A DNA stretch of 64,000 nucleotides from Herbiconiux sp. VKM Ac-1786 (GTDB lineage: Bacteria; Actinomycetota; Actinomycetes; Actinomycetales; Microbacteriaceae), in the NCBI RefSeq assembly GCF_015350805.1, contig NZ_JADKSG010000001.1, positions 434,001 to 498,000 of the forward strand, read 5' to 3'. Position numbers and translations under genes: made by a program. Within the stretch, counting starts at the first letter, position 1. Each line of letters starts with the position of its first letter. The notes under the pieces were generated by a model that saw only the letters and a list, made by a program, of their open reading frames with translations, was not told the DNA's origin and made no database searches. Positions 33,846 through 42,741 of this stretch are shown piece by piece.

Positions 33846-35165
33846 CTACTCGGCCACGACCGTGTAGCCGACGGACTTGGCCTGGTTGACGAGCTCGTCG
33901 CCGAACGCCTTGATCGCCTCGGTGGCGGAACCGCCGCCGATCAGCGTCGAGGGCACCGTCTGGGTCCAGACCGAACCGGTGTCGTACAGCATGTACGAGT
34001 AGGGCTGAACCACGCCGAGGGCGCTCTTGAACGCGTCCTGGGTGGTCGCGACGTCGGCGAAGTAGGCGTCGTCGGCGATCTTCGCCAGCCAGTCCTCCTG
34101 CACCGGGCCGTAGCCGGGCAGGCCCGTGCTCAGGTCGACCTGCCAACGCGGGTCGGTGGCGACGAACTTCGCGAAGGTGAGCGTGTTCTCGAGCTGCTTG
34201 CCGGTGATGTGCGAGGAGACGCCCCAGAGGCCGCCGCCCTCGTTGCCGGTCGAGGGCTTCGAGTCGCCGTCCCACTTCAGCGGGGCGACCGCGGTCATCT
34301 GACCGGCCGGGATCTTCCAGGTGTCACGGAAGAGGTAGTTGCCCCACCACACGGCCCCGGGGCTCATCACCAGGTTGGCGCCGGCCTCGGCGGCGTCGCC
34401 GTCGAAGATGCCCTGGGTGGAGAGGGCTCCGCCGGCCTGCATCTGGTCGAGCAGCTCGGTGGCGCGCACGCAGTTCGGGTCGGAGAGGTCGATGTGCGCC
34501 TCCGACTCCGAGACGCGGTCGTTCGTGGGGCAGCCCGCGGCCTGCAGATAGCGGTTGACCGCGTAGGCGTCACCGAGGAAGCCCGAGATCTTGCCCGGGT
34601 TCTCCTGGGCGATCTTCACGGACAGCTCGCCGTACTCCTCCCACGTGGTGGGCACGGTGTAGCCCTTCTCGTCGAAGAAGGCCTTGTTGTACCAGAACAC
34701 GTCGGGGGCGGCGTCGTTGCGCAGGCAGCGGATGGCTCCGTCGATGTCGCAGAACGAGATGACCGCGGGGTCGTAGCCCTCGATCGTGTCGGGCATCAGC
34801 TCGCCGAGGTCGGCGGCGTAGTTGCTCGTGGAGTTGGTCGCCCAGGCGATGTCGTCGTTCGAGGGGAAGAAGATGGCGTCGGGCCAGCCCTTTCCGGCCG
34901 AGTCGAAGTTCGCGAAGGCCTGACGCACGGTCTGGCCTCCGACCGTTCCATCGATCTGCACGATGTCGATCTCGATGTCGGGGTAGGCCTCCTTGAAGGC
35001 CTCGGCCGCGGGCACCCGGGGCGGGTCGACCCAGACCGTGATCTTGCCGCCGGAGTCGGTCTGAGCGCCCCCGGTCGTCGTGGTTCCACCACTCGCGCAG
35101 CCCGCCATCAGAAGGGCGGTTGCGGCAAGGGCGACACCTGCTGTGAGGAATCTTGTTGTCTTCAT
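33846..35165 (-). CDS. sugar ABC transporter substrate-binding lipoprotein
   Basis: A 439-residue CUT1 binding protein. The signal peptide ends in lipobox LMAGC (Cys at about residue 20). Then a Thr/Gly linker and KITVWVDPPRVPAAEAFKEAYPDIEIDIV. Four Cys in the mature chain may form disulfides (FCDIDGAIRCLRND, AAGCPTND, DPNCVR). The ligand is probably L-fucose or a fucoside, from context. The ATG at 35165 follows AGGGAG. A promoter with the LacI operator over its -35 lies upstream. Confidence 0.9.
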   Translation of the reverse strand: MKTTRFLTAGVALAATALLMAGCASGGTTTTGGAQTDSGGKITVWVDPPRVPAAEAFKEAYPDIEIDIVQIDGTVGGQTVRQAFANFDSAGKGWPDAIFFPSNDDIAWATNSTSNYAADLGELMPDTIEGYDPAVISFCDIDGAIRCLRNDAAPDVFWYNKAFFDEKGYTVPTTWEEYGELSVKIAQENPGKISGFLGDAYAVNRYLQAAGCPTNDRVSESEAHIDLSDPNCVRATELLDQMQAGGALSTQGIFDGDAAEAGANLVMSPGAVWWGNYLFRDTWKIPAGQMTAVAPLKWDGDSKPSTGNEGGGLWGVSSHITGKQLENTLTFAKFVATDPRWQVDLSTGLPGYGPVQEDWLAKIADDAYFADVATTQDAFKSALGVVQPYSYMLYDTGSVWTQTVPSTLIGGGSATEAIKAFGDELVNQAKSVGYTVVAE

Positions 35166-35255
35166 TGACACTCCCTGTTGAGAGCAGTGCGGGCAAGGGG
35201 CCGAACACTGCGGTTTGCCTGGCGAACGGGATTCCCCGCTTGGTGCCGGTGTCAC

Positions 35256-35283
35256 GTTATCCCGATCGAGGGGCCCTAGTCAA
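35256..35283 (-). promoter_or_regulatory. promoter of the fucose transport operon
   Basis: On the minus strand TTGACT (35283-35278, 5 of 6 to the -35 consensus) and GATAAC (35261-35256) are separated by 16 bases. The -35 overlaps the end of the CAAACGTTTG operator, an arrangement expected for repression. Confidence 0.6.
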
Positions 35284-35290
35284 ACGTTTG
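35281..35290. promoter_or_regulatory. LacI-family operator, site 1
   Basis: CAAACGTTTG, a perfect 10-bp palindrome with the central CG typical of LacI-family operators. It lies 115 bases before the binding-protein start and overlaps the -35. It shares CGTTTGCTCA with site 3. Confidence 0.75.
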
Positions 35291-35296
35291 CTCAAA

Positions 35297-36181
35297 TCAA
35301 TTCGGTGCGTCGCCCGTCAGGCCGATCCTGGCCGGGTCGAGGGCGTAGAACCGCGCCGCGGTGCGGCCCAGGAGCTGCTCCCGATCGCCCTCGGCGAGCT
35401 CGGCGAACAGCGGCTGCAGACCCTGCCAGACCCGCGTGTAGCCGCCGGCGAGCACCGAGATCGGCCAGTCGCCGCCGTACATCAGGCGCTCGACGCCGAA
35501 CACCTCGAGCGCCCGCTCGAACGCGGGCCGCACGGTGTCGGTCGTCCACGCCCCCTCGTCACCGGTCGCCGAGTAGAGACCGCTCACCTTGCCGAAGACG
35601 GTCGGCACGGCGGCAGCCTCGGCGATCAGGGTCGACCACGGCTCCCACGAGTCGAGCCCGATCGGCGGCTTCGAGAGGTGATCGATCACCATCCGCAGCC
35701 GCGGGTGCCGCTCGGCGATGATCGGGACCAGCTCCAGATGGCGCGGCAGCACGGCCACCACGTCGAACGGCAGCCCCGCCTGCTCCAGCACGCCGAGGCC
35801 CTCGTCGACCTCGGGGCGCAGCAGCCAGTCGGCGTCGGCGCGGTCGTGGATGAGGTTCCGCACCCCCACCATCAGGCTGTCCCCGCGCCACCCCTCGAGC
35901 ATCGCGGCGGCCTCCTCGGGCCGGTCGAGCGGCACCCAGCCGACGATGCCGGCGACCTCCGGATGCGCGGCCGCCGACTCCCGCATCACCGCCGTGTCGG
36001 CGCTGTTGTCGGCCGACTGCACCTGCACCGTGTACGCGACGCCGGCCGCCTCCAGCTCGGGCTGCAGCTGCTCGAAGGACATGGCGCCGTCGATCGGCGC
36101 GTGCTGCGGACCGAGCCAGCCGTACTCCGCGCGGGCCGGGTCCCAGACGTGCTGGTGGGCGTCGATGACGGGAAAGGTCAT
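35297..36181 (-). CDS. amidohydrolase-2 family, probable L-fuconolactonase
   Basis: A 294-residue TIM-barrel hydrolase. Metal and active-site motifs are DAHQHVWD (about residues 6-13), a His in MVIDHLSKPP and the Asp of YGGDWPIS. Amidohydrolases of this group open L-fucono-lactone to L-fuconate. ATG with GGAGGA upstream. It lies between the LacI gene and the transport operon and has its own operator. Confidence 0.85.
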   Translation of the reverse strand: MTFPVIDAHQHVWDPARAEYGWLGPQHAPIDGAMSFEQLQPELEAAGVAYTVQVQSADNSADTAVMRESAAAHPEVAGIVGWVPLDRPEEAAAMLEGWRGDSLMVGVRNLIHDRADADWLLRPEVDEGLGVLEQAGLPFDVVAVLPRHLELVPIIAERHPRLRMVIDHLSKPPIGLDSWEPWSTLIAEAAAVPTVFGKVSGLYSATGDEGAWTTDTVRPAFERALEVFGVERLMYGGDWPISVLAGGYTRVWQGLQPLFAELAEGDREQLLGRTAARFYALDPARIGLTGDAPN

Positions 36182-36231
36182 GGGGGTTCCTCCTCGAACT
36201 CCTCCGGGCAGCGACTGCGGCCCGGATCTGC

Positions 36232-36243
36232 ACAATCGATTGT
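36232..36243. promoter_or_regulatory. LacI-family operator, site 2
   Basis: ACAATCGATTGT, a perfect 12-bp palindrome, 51 bases before the fuconolactonase start and after the LacI gene. Core CAATCGATTG fits CAAWCGWTTG. Confidence 0.75.
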
Positions 36244-36296
36244 TCACGACACTCGGCACCGCGTCGAGTGCCACGCGGCGATAGACGGCGCGACGG

Positions 36297-37307
36297 TCAG
36301 GGCCGCGGCGCGACCGTCGACTCGCGGATGATCAGCTGCGGCGCCGGGTCGGAGACCACGAGCCGCGGCACCGTGCCCCCGTGGATGCGGTCGTAGAGCG
36401 CCGCCATCGCCCGCCGGCCGAGCTCGTACCGCGGCATCTTCACGGTCGTCAGCGGCGGCCAGGAGTTGTCGGCCGTCCACGCGTCGTGGATCGCCACCAC
36501 GGAGATGTCGTGCGGCACACTCACGCCGCGACTGCGCAGTTCGAGCAGCACGCCGAAGCCCGCGTTGATGTTGGCCACGACGATGGCGGTGGGCCGCGCA
36601 TCCGCGTCGAGCAGGGGGCCGACCGCCGCCCGGCCCACGACGAGCTCGTAGCCGAGGGAGGTGACGAAGCGCTCGTCGACGGGCAGCCGGGCGCTCGCCA
36701 TCTCGTCGCGGAAGCCCTGCTCCCGGCGCCGGCCGGTGACCGAGGAGGGCAGGCCGCCCACGAAGGCGATGCGCTTGTGCCCCTGCCCGATCAGGTGCCG
36801 GGTGGCGATGCGGGTGCCGAGCTCGTCCTCGAGGTCGACGTAGCCGCCGTCGGCGGGGTGGTTGGAGTTGACGTAGACGACGGGCAGGCGGCTGTCGATC
36901 TGCTCGCTCAGCTCGGCGGGCTCCATCGCGTCGGCGGCCTGCACGAGGGCTCCGTCGATGCGGCCCTCCTTGATCAGGCGGGGCAGCGCGTACTCCTCGA
37001 GCTCGCTCTCGGCGCGGGCGAGCAGCACCATGTACTTCTTGTCGTAGCCCTCGTCCTCGACGCCGCGCATCAGCTCGCTGACGATGGCGTTCGTGAGGTC
37101 GGGCACCACGAGGGCGACCACGTTGGTGCGCGAGAACTTCAGCGCGCGGGCGGCGTAGTTGGGGCGGTAGTCGAGCTCGCGGGCGGCGTCGGTGATGCGC
37201 TTGCGGGTCGCGTCGCTGACCCGGGCATCCGCCGCCCCGGTGAGCACGCGCGAGACGGCCGAGACGGAGACCCCCGCCATGGTCGCCACGTCGCTGAGGG
37301 TCGCCAT
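36297..37307 (-). CDS. LacI-family transcriptional regulator
   Basis: A 336-residue repressor. The N-terminal helix-turn-helix is TLSDVATMAGVSVSAVSRVLTG, with the hinge helix RPNYAARALKF at about residues 49-59. The remaining periplasmic-binding-like domain binds the effector. Its position at the head of the fucose cluster makes it the likely reader of the CAAWCGWTTG sites. TAGACT lies 6 nt before the ATG, so its mRNA is predicted to be leaderless. Confidence 0.92.
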   Translation of the reverse strand: MATLSDVATMAGVSVSAVSRVLTGAADARVSDATRKRITDAARELDYRPNYAARALKFSRTNVVALVVPDLTNAIVSELMRGVEDEGYDKKYMVLLARAESELEEYALPRLIKEGRIDGALVQAADAMEPAELSEQIDSRLPVVYVNSNHPADGGYVDLEDELGTRIATRHLIGQGHKRIAFVGGLPSSVTGRRREQGFRDEMASARLPVDERFVTSLGYELVVGRAAVGPLLDADARPTAIVVANINAGFGVLLELRSRGVSVPHDISVVAIHDAWTADNSWPPLTTVKMPRYELGRRAMAALYDRIHGGTVPRLVVSDPAPQLIIRESTVAPRP

Positions 37308-37313
37308 GCGCTC

Positions 37314-37319
37314 AGTCTA
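37314..37319 (-). promoter_or_regulatory. -10 of predicted leaderless promoter, LacI gene
   Basis: TAGACT on the minus strand, 6 bases before the ATG at 37307. No operator palindrome is seen here, so the regulator may not autoregulate. Confidence 0.5.
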
Positions 37320-37340
37320 GGTTCAGCCCGCGCGGCCGCC

Positions 37341-37796
37341 TCAGGCGGACGCGCGCACCGACACCAGGTAGAGGTGCGTGAGCACGAGCACGGTCTCCTG
37401 CCGCTGGTTCGTGACGGTGACCAGCTCGTGCACGTAGCCGAACTCCTCGGGCCGCTTCGCGTGCGGGGCCTTCTCGACGATCTCGGCGCTGACGCGGATG
37501 GTGTCGCCGATGAACACCGGCTTGATGAAGCGGATGCGGTCGTAGCCGTAGCTCATCGCCTGCGGGTTGATGTCGCCCGCCGTCATGCCCACCGCGACCG
37601 AGAGGATCAGCGTGCCGTGGGCGATGCGCTGCCCGGCCGGCTGGGTGGCCATCCACTCGGCGTCCATGTGGTGCGGGAAGAAGTCGCCGGTCTGGCCGGC
37701 GTGCAGCACGATGTCGGCCTCGGTGATGGTGCGGCCGGTGGTGTCGCGGCGTTCGCCGATCGCGATGTCGTCGTAGTAGCGGTCGACGGTGCTCAT
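37341..37796 (-). CDS. MaoC-like hotdog-fold dehydratase
   Basis: A 151-residue single hotdog domain. The hydratase-like Asp and His occur in [18 protein letters not shown] (about residues 32-49), and [15 protein letters not shown] follows. MaoC-type enzymes hydrate or dehydrate acyl-CoA thioesters. It is the last gene of the CaiB operon (ATGA overlap). Substrate unknown. Confidence 0.85.
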   Translation of the reverse strand: MSTVDRYYDDIAIGERRDTTGRTITEADIVLHAGQTGDFFPHHMDAEWMATQPAGQRIAHGTLILSVAVGMTAGDINPQAMSYGYDRIRFIKPVFIGDTIRVSAEIVEKAPHAKRPEEFGYVHELVTVTNQRQETVLVLTHLYLVSVRASA

Positions 37797-38941
37797 GCGG
37801 GGGTCTCCTGCTCAGGGGTCAGATGGCGCACGACGGCCTCGTCGAGGAGGCGGCGCAGCTCGTCGTCGTCGAGCTCGCCGAGGAGGGCAGCGGTGACGTG
37901 CTCCGACGCCTCGTTCTGCAGCTCGATGTAGTGCGGGTGCTGGGGGCGCAGGTACGCGCCCTCGAGGGTGGCCCGGGTGCCGCGGAAGAAGTCGAGGCTG
38001 TCGGCGTTGGTGCGCTCGCTCTCCCAGGCGACGGCGTTGCCGGGCTGGCCGCCGCCGTCGTAGTAGACGCCCTCCTGCACCGCGGCCGAGGCGAGCCAGA
38101 AGGCGTGGGCGATGGCTTCGACCGGATGCTCGGTCGAGGCCGACACCGCGATGCCGGCGCCGCCGAGCAGCGAACCCCGCACCCCGTTCCGCGAGCGGGG
38201 GATGTCGGCGTACGTCAGTCGGTGCATCCGGAAGCCGGCGCGGCTGTAGTTCGTGTAGCCGAACAGCAGCGGCGAGTAGGCCCAGCGGTCGCCCTCGCTC
38301 AGGGCGTCGGCGACCTGGATCGGGTTCCAGCCGGCGTTCTCGCGCGGCACGAGGGCGGCGAGTCGGCGGAGCACCCCCATCGCGGCACCCAGCGTCTCGG
38401 CGCCGAGGAACACGCCGGGCGTGCGCATCGGCTCCTCCCCCAGGCCGGAGGCGACGGTGACGAGGCTCGAGAACGCGTCGACCGGCTTGTAGGGCCAGAG
38501 CACGCGGCCCTCCTCGGCGAGCGCGAGCACGGCGTCCCAGTCCTCGGGCGGGCCGTCGATCAGGTCGGGACGGTAGGCCGAGACCTGGGCGGCGGCGTCG
38601 CTCGCGAGCCCCCACTGGCGTCCGGCGTAGGAGTAGGAGCGGTGGGAGGCGCCGACGGACTGCCGGGCGAGCAGCTCGAGCTCGTCGTCGTGGCCGGTTC
38701 CGTCGAGCGGGGCGAACAGGCCCTCGACCGCGGCGATCGGGATGTGCGGGTGGTCGATCACCAGGAGGTCGTAGCGGTCGGTCAGCTTGTCGAGCGGATA
38801 GTCAGCGAAGGCCTGGAGGGAGCGGTACTCCCAGACGACCTCGACGTCGGGGGCGATGGCGCGGTAGGCCTCGGCGGCCGCGACGACGCTGCCGTGTCCG
38901 CGGGCGTGCTCCCAGGTCATGCCGCGGAGGGTGACGGTCAT
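37793..38941 (-). CDS. solute-binding-protein-like protein without signal peptide
   Basis: A 382-residue protein resembling class-1 carbohydrate/peptide-binding proteins ([37 protein letters not shown], then [15 protein letters not shown]). It begins directly with the first beta strand of the fold: no signal peptide, no lipobox and no upstream start that could add one. It overlaps CaiB and MaoC genes by 4 bases on each side and has no permease neighbours. It is therefore predicted to be cytosolic. It may bind the substrate or CoA-linked intermediate, or have become an enzyme; no function is assigned. Confidence 0.7.
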   Translation of the reverse strand: MTVTLRGMTWEHARGHGSVVAAAEAYRAIAPDVEVVWEYRSLQAFADYPLDKLTDRYDLLVIDHPHIPIAAVEGLFAPLDGTGHDDELELLARQSVGASHRSYSYAGRQWGLASDAAAQVSAYRPDLIDGPPEDWDAVLALAEEGRVLWPYKPVDAFSSLVTVASGLGEEPMRTPGVFLGAETLGAAMGVLRRLAALVPRENAGWNPIQVADALSEGDRWAYSPLLFGYTNYSRAGFRMHRLTYADIPRSRNGVRGSLLGGAGIAVSASTEHPVEAIAHAFWLASAAVQEGVYYDGGGQPGNAVAWESERTNADSLDFFRGTRATLEGAYLRPQHPHYIELQNEASEHVTAALLGELDDDELRRLLDEAVVRHLTPEQETPA

Positions 38942-40176
38942 GCGGTGGCCTCGGGCGCCACGGCGCGGGCGGCGTCGAGGTCGGCGGTGCTGCTCGCGTC
39001 GCGTGCCGGGGCGCGCCCGGCGTCGGGGAACTCGGCGCGCACCCGCTCGTCGTCCTCGCCGAGCAGCGGGGCGGCCTTGCGGCTGCTGAGGATCTGGCCG
39101 TCCACGCGCAGCGGGCTGCGGGTCGTGGTCAGGGTGGTGCCGCGCCGCTCCACCTCCTGCGTCATCCGGATGGCGGCGAACCCCTCGCTGTCGAGCAGCT
39201 CGTCGAGCGTCAGCACCGGTGCGCACCACACGTCGGCCGCGTCGAGGATGCCGAGCCAGTGCTCGGTGCTGCCGGTCGCGAAGCGCTCGGCGAGCAGCGC
39301 CTCGATGCGCTCCTGCTCGTCCCACGCCTGCTGCGGATCGACCATGCCGGTCAGCTCGGGCAGCTCGAGCAGCTCACCCAGCTTCGGGATGGGGTTCATC
39401 GCGAGCGCGATGTACCCGTCGAGCGTGGGGTAGGTGCCGTAGGGCGCCGCGAGGAACGCGTGCGCCGAGTGCTCGCCGTGGCGCTTCACCGCGATGGAGT
39501 CGTCGTTCAGCCGCACGCTCAGCAGCTCGAACTGCAGGTCGAGCATCGCCTCGAGCAGGCTCGACTCGACGAGGCCGCCCTCGCCGGTGCGGAACCGCCG
39601 CACGAGCAGCGCGGTCGCCCCCTGCGCGATGTGGCAGCTCAGCAGGTGGTCGGCGATCGAGAGGCCGACCGGCACGGGCCCGTCGGCGGCCGAACCGCTC
39701 AGCCACGGCAGCCCCGAGACCGACTGGGCCAGCAGGTCCTGACCGGGGCGCGTCGCCCAGGGTCCCTCGGAGCCGTAGCCCGTGGCGCTCGCGTAGACGA
39801 TCGAGGGGTTGAGCTCGCGCACCGACTCGTAGTCGAGCCCGATCCGCTCCATCACCCCCGGCCGGAAGTTCTGGATGAGCACGTCGGCCTTCGCCACCAG
39901 CTCCTTGACGTAGGCGAGGTCGTCCGACTTCTTCAGGTCGGCGGTGATCGACTCCTTGTTGCGGTTCATCGCGTGGAACGAGACGGTGTCGCCGTCGGCC
40001 GTGCGGCCCGCGAAGGCGAGCGTGCGGCCGATGTCGCCGGAGCCCGGCCGCTCCACCTTGATCACCCGGGCGCCGAGGTCGGCGAGCCTCATTGCCGCCA
40101 CCGGCCCCGCCAGGAACTGGCTGAAATCGAGAACGAGAATGCCGTCCAGCGGCAGTGCTCCTCGTGCAGTCGTCAC
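38938..40176 (-). CDS. CaiB/BaiF (class III) CoA-transferase
   Basis: A 412-residue CoA-transferase. The opening LPLDGILVLDFSQFLAGPVAAMRLADLGARVIKVE is standard, as is NRNKESITADLKK. The catalytic Asp is in PGQDLLAQSVSGL (about residue 170). The last 40 residues are a low-complexity Ala/Asp tail. GTG start at 40176. It is first in a three-gene operon with the solute-binding-like protein and MaoC. An acid activated by CoA transfer and then hydrated is a plausible scheme, but the acid is unknown. Confidence 0.88.
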   Translation of the reverse strand: MTTARGALPLDGILVLDFSQFLAGPVAAMRLADLGARVIKVERPGSGDIGRTLAFAGRTADGDTVSFHAMNRNKESITADLKKSDDLAYVKELVAKADVLIQNFRPGVMERIGLDYESVRELNPSIVYASATGYGSEGPWATRPGQDLLAQSVSGLPWLSGSAADGPVPVGLSIADHLLSCHIAQGATALLVRRFRTGEGGLVESSLLEAMLDLQFELLSVRLNDDSIAVKRHGEHSAHAFLAAPYGTYPTLDGYIALAMNPIPKLGELLELPELTGMVDPQQAWDEQERIEALLAERFATGSTEHWLGILDAADVWCAPVLTLDELLDSEGFAAIRMTQEVERRGTTLTTTRSPLRVDGQILSSRKAAPLLGEDDERVRAEFPDAGRAPARDASSTADLDAARAVAPEATA

Positions 40177-40216
40177 GTCGTCTCCCTGTCCGCATCGTTG
40201 CGGCGAGCCCTTTGCT

Positions 40217-40226
40217 CAATCGTTTG
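40217..40226. promoter_or_regulatory. LacI-family operator, site 3 (divergent promoter)
   Basis: CAATCGTTTG, near-palindromic, between the divergent CaiB and alcohol-dehydrogenase genes. On the plus strand it fills the 17-bp spacer between TTTGCT (40211-40216) and an extended -10 TGCTAGTGT (hexamer 40234-40239). Shared flank CGTTTGCTCA with site 1. Confidence 0.65.
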
Positions 40227-40313
40227 CTCATGCTAGTGTCGCGAGGTGTCGTTGCGCAAGGCGAGGCTCCAGGGCCCGCGGCGCACGACCTCCGACGACG
40301 GAAGGACGAGTCA

Positions 40314-41339
40314 GTGCTGACTGCCAGGTACGTGCGCAACCGCACCATCGAGATCGCCGAGGCGGAGACCACTCCTCCCCCGCCGCCCGGCTCCGTGCAG
40401 ATCGCGGTCTCGCACGTCGGCCTCTGCGGCACCGACCTGCACATCTTCCACGGGTCGATGGATGCGCGGGTCGGCACCCCGCTGGTGTTCGGGCACGAGA
40501 TGAGCGGGGAGATCGCCGCGCTCGGCGAGGGCGTCACCGGCTGGTCGATCGGCGACCCCGTCACCGTCATGCCCCTGGACTGGGACGGCACCTGCCCCGC
40601 CTGCCTCGCGGGCAACGAGCACATCTGCCAGAACCTCGACTTCATCGGCATCGACTCGCCCGGTGCGCTGCAGCCGCTCTGGAACGTGCCGGCGTCGACG
40701 CTCGTGGCGCTGCCGGCGGGCATCCGGCTCGACCATGCGGCCCTCGTCGAGCCCGTCGCCGTCGCCGTGCACGACGTGCGCCGCGCCGAGCTGAAGGCCG
40801 GCGAGAAGGCGGTCGTCATCGGCGGCGGCCCGATCGGCGTGCTGATCGCCACGGTCGCCCGCTCGATCGGGGCCGAGGTCGCCGTGATCGAGCTCGACGG
40901 CGGGCGCCGGGAGCAGGTCGCGGCCCTCGGCTTCACCACCGTCGACCCGCGCGCGGTCGAACAGACCGCCTGGGTCGAGGAGTGGACGGACGGCGTCGGC
41001 GCCGACGTCGTGTTCGAGGTCTCCGGCGCGGCCGCCGCGGTACTCGGCGCGACCGCGCTTGCGAAGGTGCGGGGCACGCTCGTGGTCGTCGCCATCCACC
41101 CGACCCCGCGCGAGATCGACCTGCAGCGGGTGTTCTGGCGCGAACTGACCATCCGGGGCGCGCGCGTCTACCAGCGCACCGACTTCGAGCGCGCCGTCGA
41201 GCTGGTGGCCGACGGAACCGTGCCGGCCGAGGTGCTCATCACGAGCCGCGTGCCGCTCGCCGAGACCCAGGCCGCGCTCGAGGAGCTCGAGAGCGGCCGG
41301 GCCATGAAGATCCTCGTCGACGTGGCGGGCAAGGCATGA
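40314..41339 (+). CDS. zinc-dependent alcohol dehydrogenase (polyol/hexonate type)
   Basis: A 341-residue MDR enzyme. Catalytic zinc ligands are the Cys of VGLCGTDLH and the His-Glu of FGHEMSGE. The nucleotide motif is VIGGGPIGVLIA. In the structural-zinc lobe the usual four Cys are D-x2-C-x2-C-x7-C (DGTCPACLAGNEHIC), so the first ligand is Asp. GTG start with GAAGGA upstream. It resembles threonine/galactitol/idonate dehydrogenases. Its neighbours suggest oxidation of a hexonate or sugar alcohol. Confidence 0.82.
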   Translation: MLTARYVRNRTIEIAEAETTPPPPPGSVQIAVSHVGLCGTDLHIFHGSMDARVGTPLVFGHEMSGEIAALGEGVTGWSIGDPVTVMPLDWDGTCPACLAGNEHICQNLDFIGIDSPGALQPLWNVPASTLVALPAGIRLDHAALVEPVAVAVHDVRRAELKAGEKAVVIGGGPIGVLIATVARSIGAEVAVIELDGGRREQVAALGFTTVDPRAVEQTAWVEEWTDGVGADVVFEVSGAAAAVLGATALAKVRGTLVVVAIHPTPREIDLQRVFWRELTIRGARVYQRTDFERAVELVADGTVPAEVLITSRVPLAETQAALEELESGRAMKILVDVAGKA

Positions 41340-42109
41340 GCGGGCCGGGCCTGAGCGGGCTGTTCTCCCTCGAAGGAACCACCTCCGTCGTCACCGGAGC
41401 GAGCCGGGGCATCGGCCGCGCGATGGCGGTGGCCCTCGCCGAGGCCGGCTCGGACATCATCGGCGTGAGCACGACGCTGCCGGCTTCCGGCAGCGAGGTC
41501 GGCGCCGCCGTCGAGGCGACCGGGCGGCGGTTCGAGGGGCTCGCGTGCGACTTCGCCGACCCGTCCGCGGTCGACGCCCTCGGGGCAGCCCTCGCCGAGC
41601 GCGACATCGACGTGCTGGTGAACAACGCGGGCACCATCGAGCGATCGCCGGCGGCCGAGCATCCGCTCGACTCGTGGTACCGGGTGCTCGAGATCAACCT
41701 GTCGAGCCAGTTCCGGCTGACGCAGGCGGTGGGGCGACGGATGCTCGACCGCGGCCGCGGCAAGGTGATCTTCACGGCGTCCCTGCTCAGTTTCCAGGGC
41801 GGCATCAACGTGCCGGGCTACACCGCGGCCAAGTCCGGCATCGCCGGACTGACCAAGGCGCTGTCGAACGAGTGGTCGGCGCGGGGCGTCAACGTGAACG
41901 CCATCGCTCCCGGCTACATCGCGACCGACAACACCGCGGCGCTGCGGGCCGACCCGTCGCGCTCGCAGTCGATCCTCGACCGCATCCCGGCCGGGCGTTG
42001 GGGCGAGGCCTCCGACCTGGCCGGCGCCACGGTGTTCCTGGCCTCCCGCGCGTCCGACTACGTCGACGGCATCACGCTGCCCGTCGACGGCGGCTGGCTC
42101 GGCCGATGA
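41336..42109 (+). CDS. SDR oxidoreductase, KduD-like
   Basis: A 257-residue short-chain dehydrogenase: TGASRGIG at about residues 22-29, NNAGT at about 98, active site YTAAKSGI at about 162-169 (Tyr, Lys). FSLEGTTSVVTGASRGIGRAMA and INLSSQFRLTQAVGRRML resemble KduD, which interconverts 2,5-diketo-3-deoxygluconate and KDG. ATGA overlap with both neighbours. Substrate from context. Confidence 0.82.
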   Translation: MSGPGLSGLFSLEGTTSVVTGASRGIGRAMAVALAEAGSDIIGVSTTLPASGSEVGAAVEATGRRFEGLACDFADPSAVDALGAALAERDIDVLVNNAGTIERSPAAEHPLDSWYRVLEINLSSQFRLTQAVGRRMLDRGRGKVIFTASLLSFQGGINVPGYTAAKSGIAGLTKALSNEWSARGVNVNAIAPGYIATDNTAALRADPSRSQSILDRIPAGRWGEASDLAGATVFLASRASDYVDGITLPVDGGWLGR

Positions 42110-42741
42110 GCGGCGCTCCGGCGTCGCTCGCCGGGCAGCGGATCGTGCCGGTCGTCGTCATCGACGACGCCGCGCACGCGGTGGGGCTCGCCGAGGCGCT
42201 GCTGTCGGGCGGGATCGGCTGCGCGGAGTTCACCCTGCGCACCCCGGCGGCGCTCGACGCCCTCGCCGCGGCCTCGGCGGTGCCGGGGTTCGTCGCGGGG
42301 GTCGGCACGGTGATCACGCCGTCGCAGCTGCACGCGGCCGCCGACGCCGGGGCTCGCTTCGCGGTCGCGCCCGGGTTCGACGAGGAGATCGTGACCCTCG
42401 GCACCGACCGTGGGCTCGACGTCGTGCCGGGCGTCGCGACGCCCACCGAGATCTCGCGGGCGCTCCGCGCGGGCGTCGACCACGTGAAGCTCTATCCCGC
42501 CGGCGCGCTCGGCGGCACCGACTACCTCGACGCGCTGGTGGGGCCGTTCCCCGGGGTTCGGTTCCTGCCGAGCGGTGGGGTGAGTGCAGCCTCGGCTGCG
42601 GCGTGGGCCGCGCATCCGGCCGTCTTCGCGATCAGCGGCAGCTGGATGGTGCCCCGCGACGCGATCGCGGCGGGCGACTTCGGCCGCATCGCCGAGCTGT
42701 CGCGCGCCGCCGTCGACTCGCTGGACGGGGTGGCGCGATGA
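42106..42741 (+). CDS. KDPG/KHG aldolase
   Basis: A 211-residue class I aldolase. The proton-transfer Glu is in GCAEFTLRTPAAL and the Schiff-base Lys in HVKLYPAGALGG (about residue 129). GTVITPSQLHAAADAGARFAVAPGFD is also typical. It splits 2-keto-3-deoxy-6-phosphogluconate (or the galactonate isomer) into pyruvate and glyceraldehyde-3-phosphate. ATGA overlaps on both sides. Confidence 0.92.
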   Translation: MSGAPASLAGQRIVPVVVIDDAAHAVGLAEALLSGGIGCAEFTLRTPAALDALAAASAVPGFVAGVGTVITPSQLHAAADAGARFAVAPGFDEEIVTLGTDRGLDVVPGVATPTEISRALRAGVDHVKLYPAGALGGTDYLDALVGPFPGVRFLPSGGVSAASAAAWAAHPAVFAISGSWMVPRDAIAAGDFGRIAELSRAAVDSLDGVAR

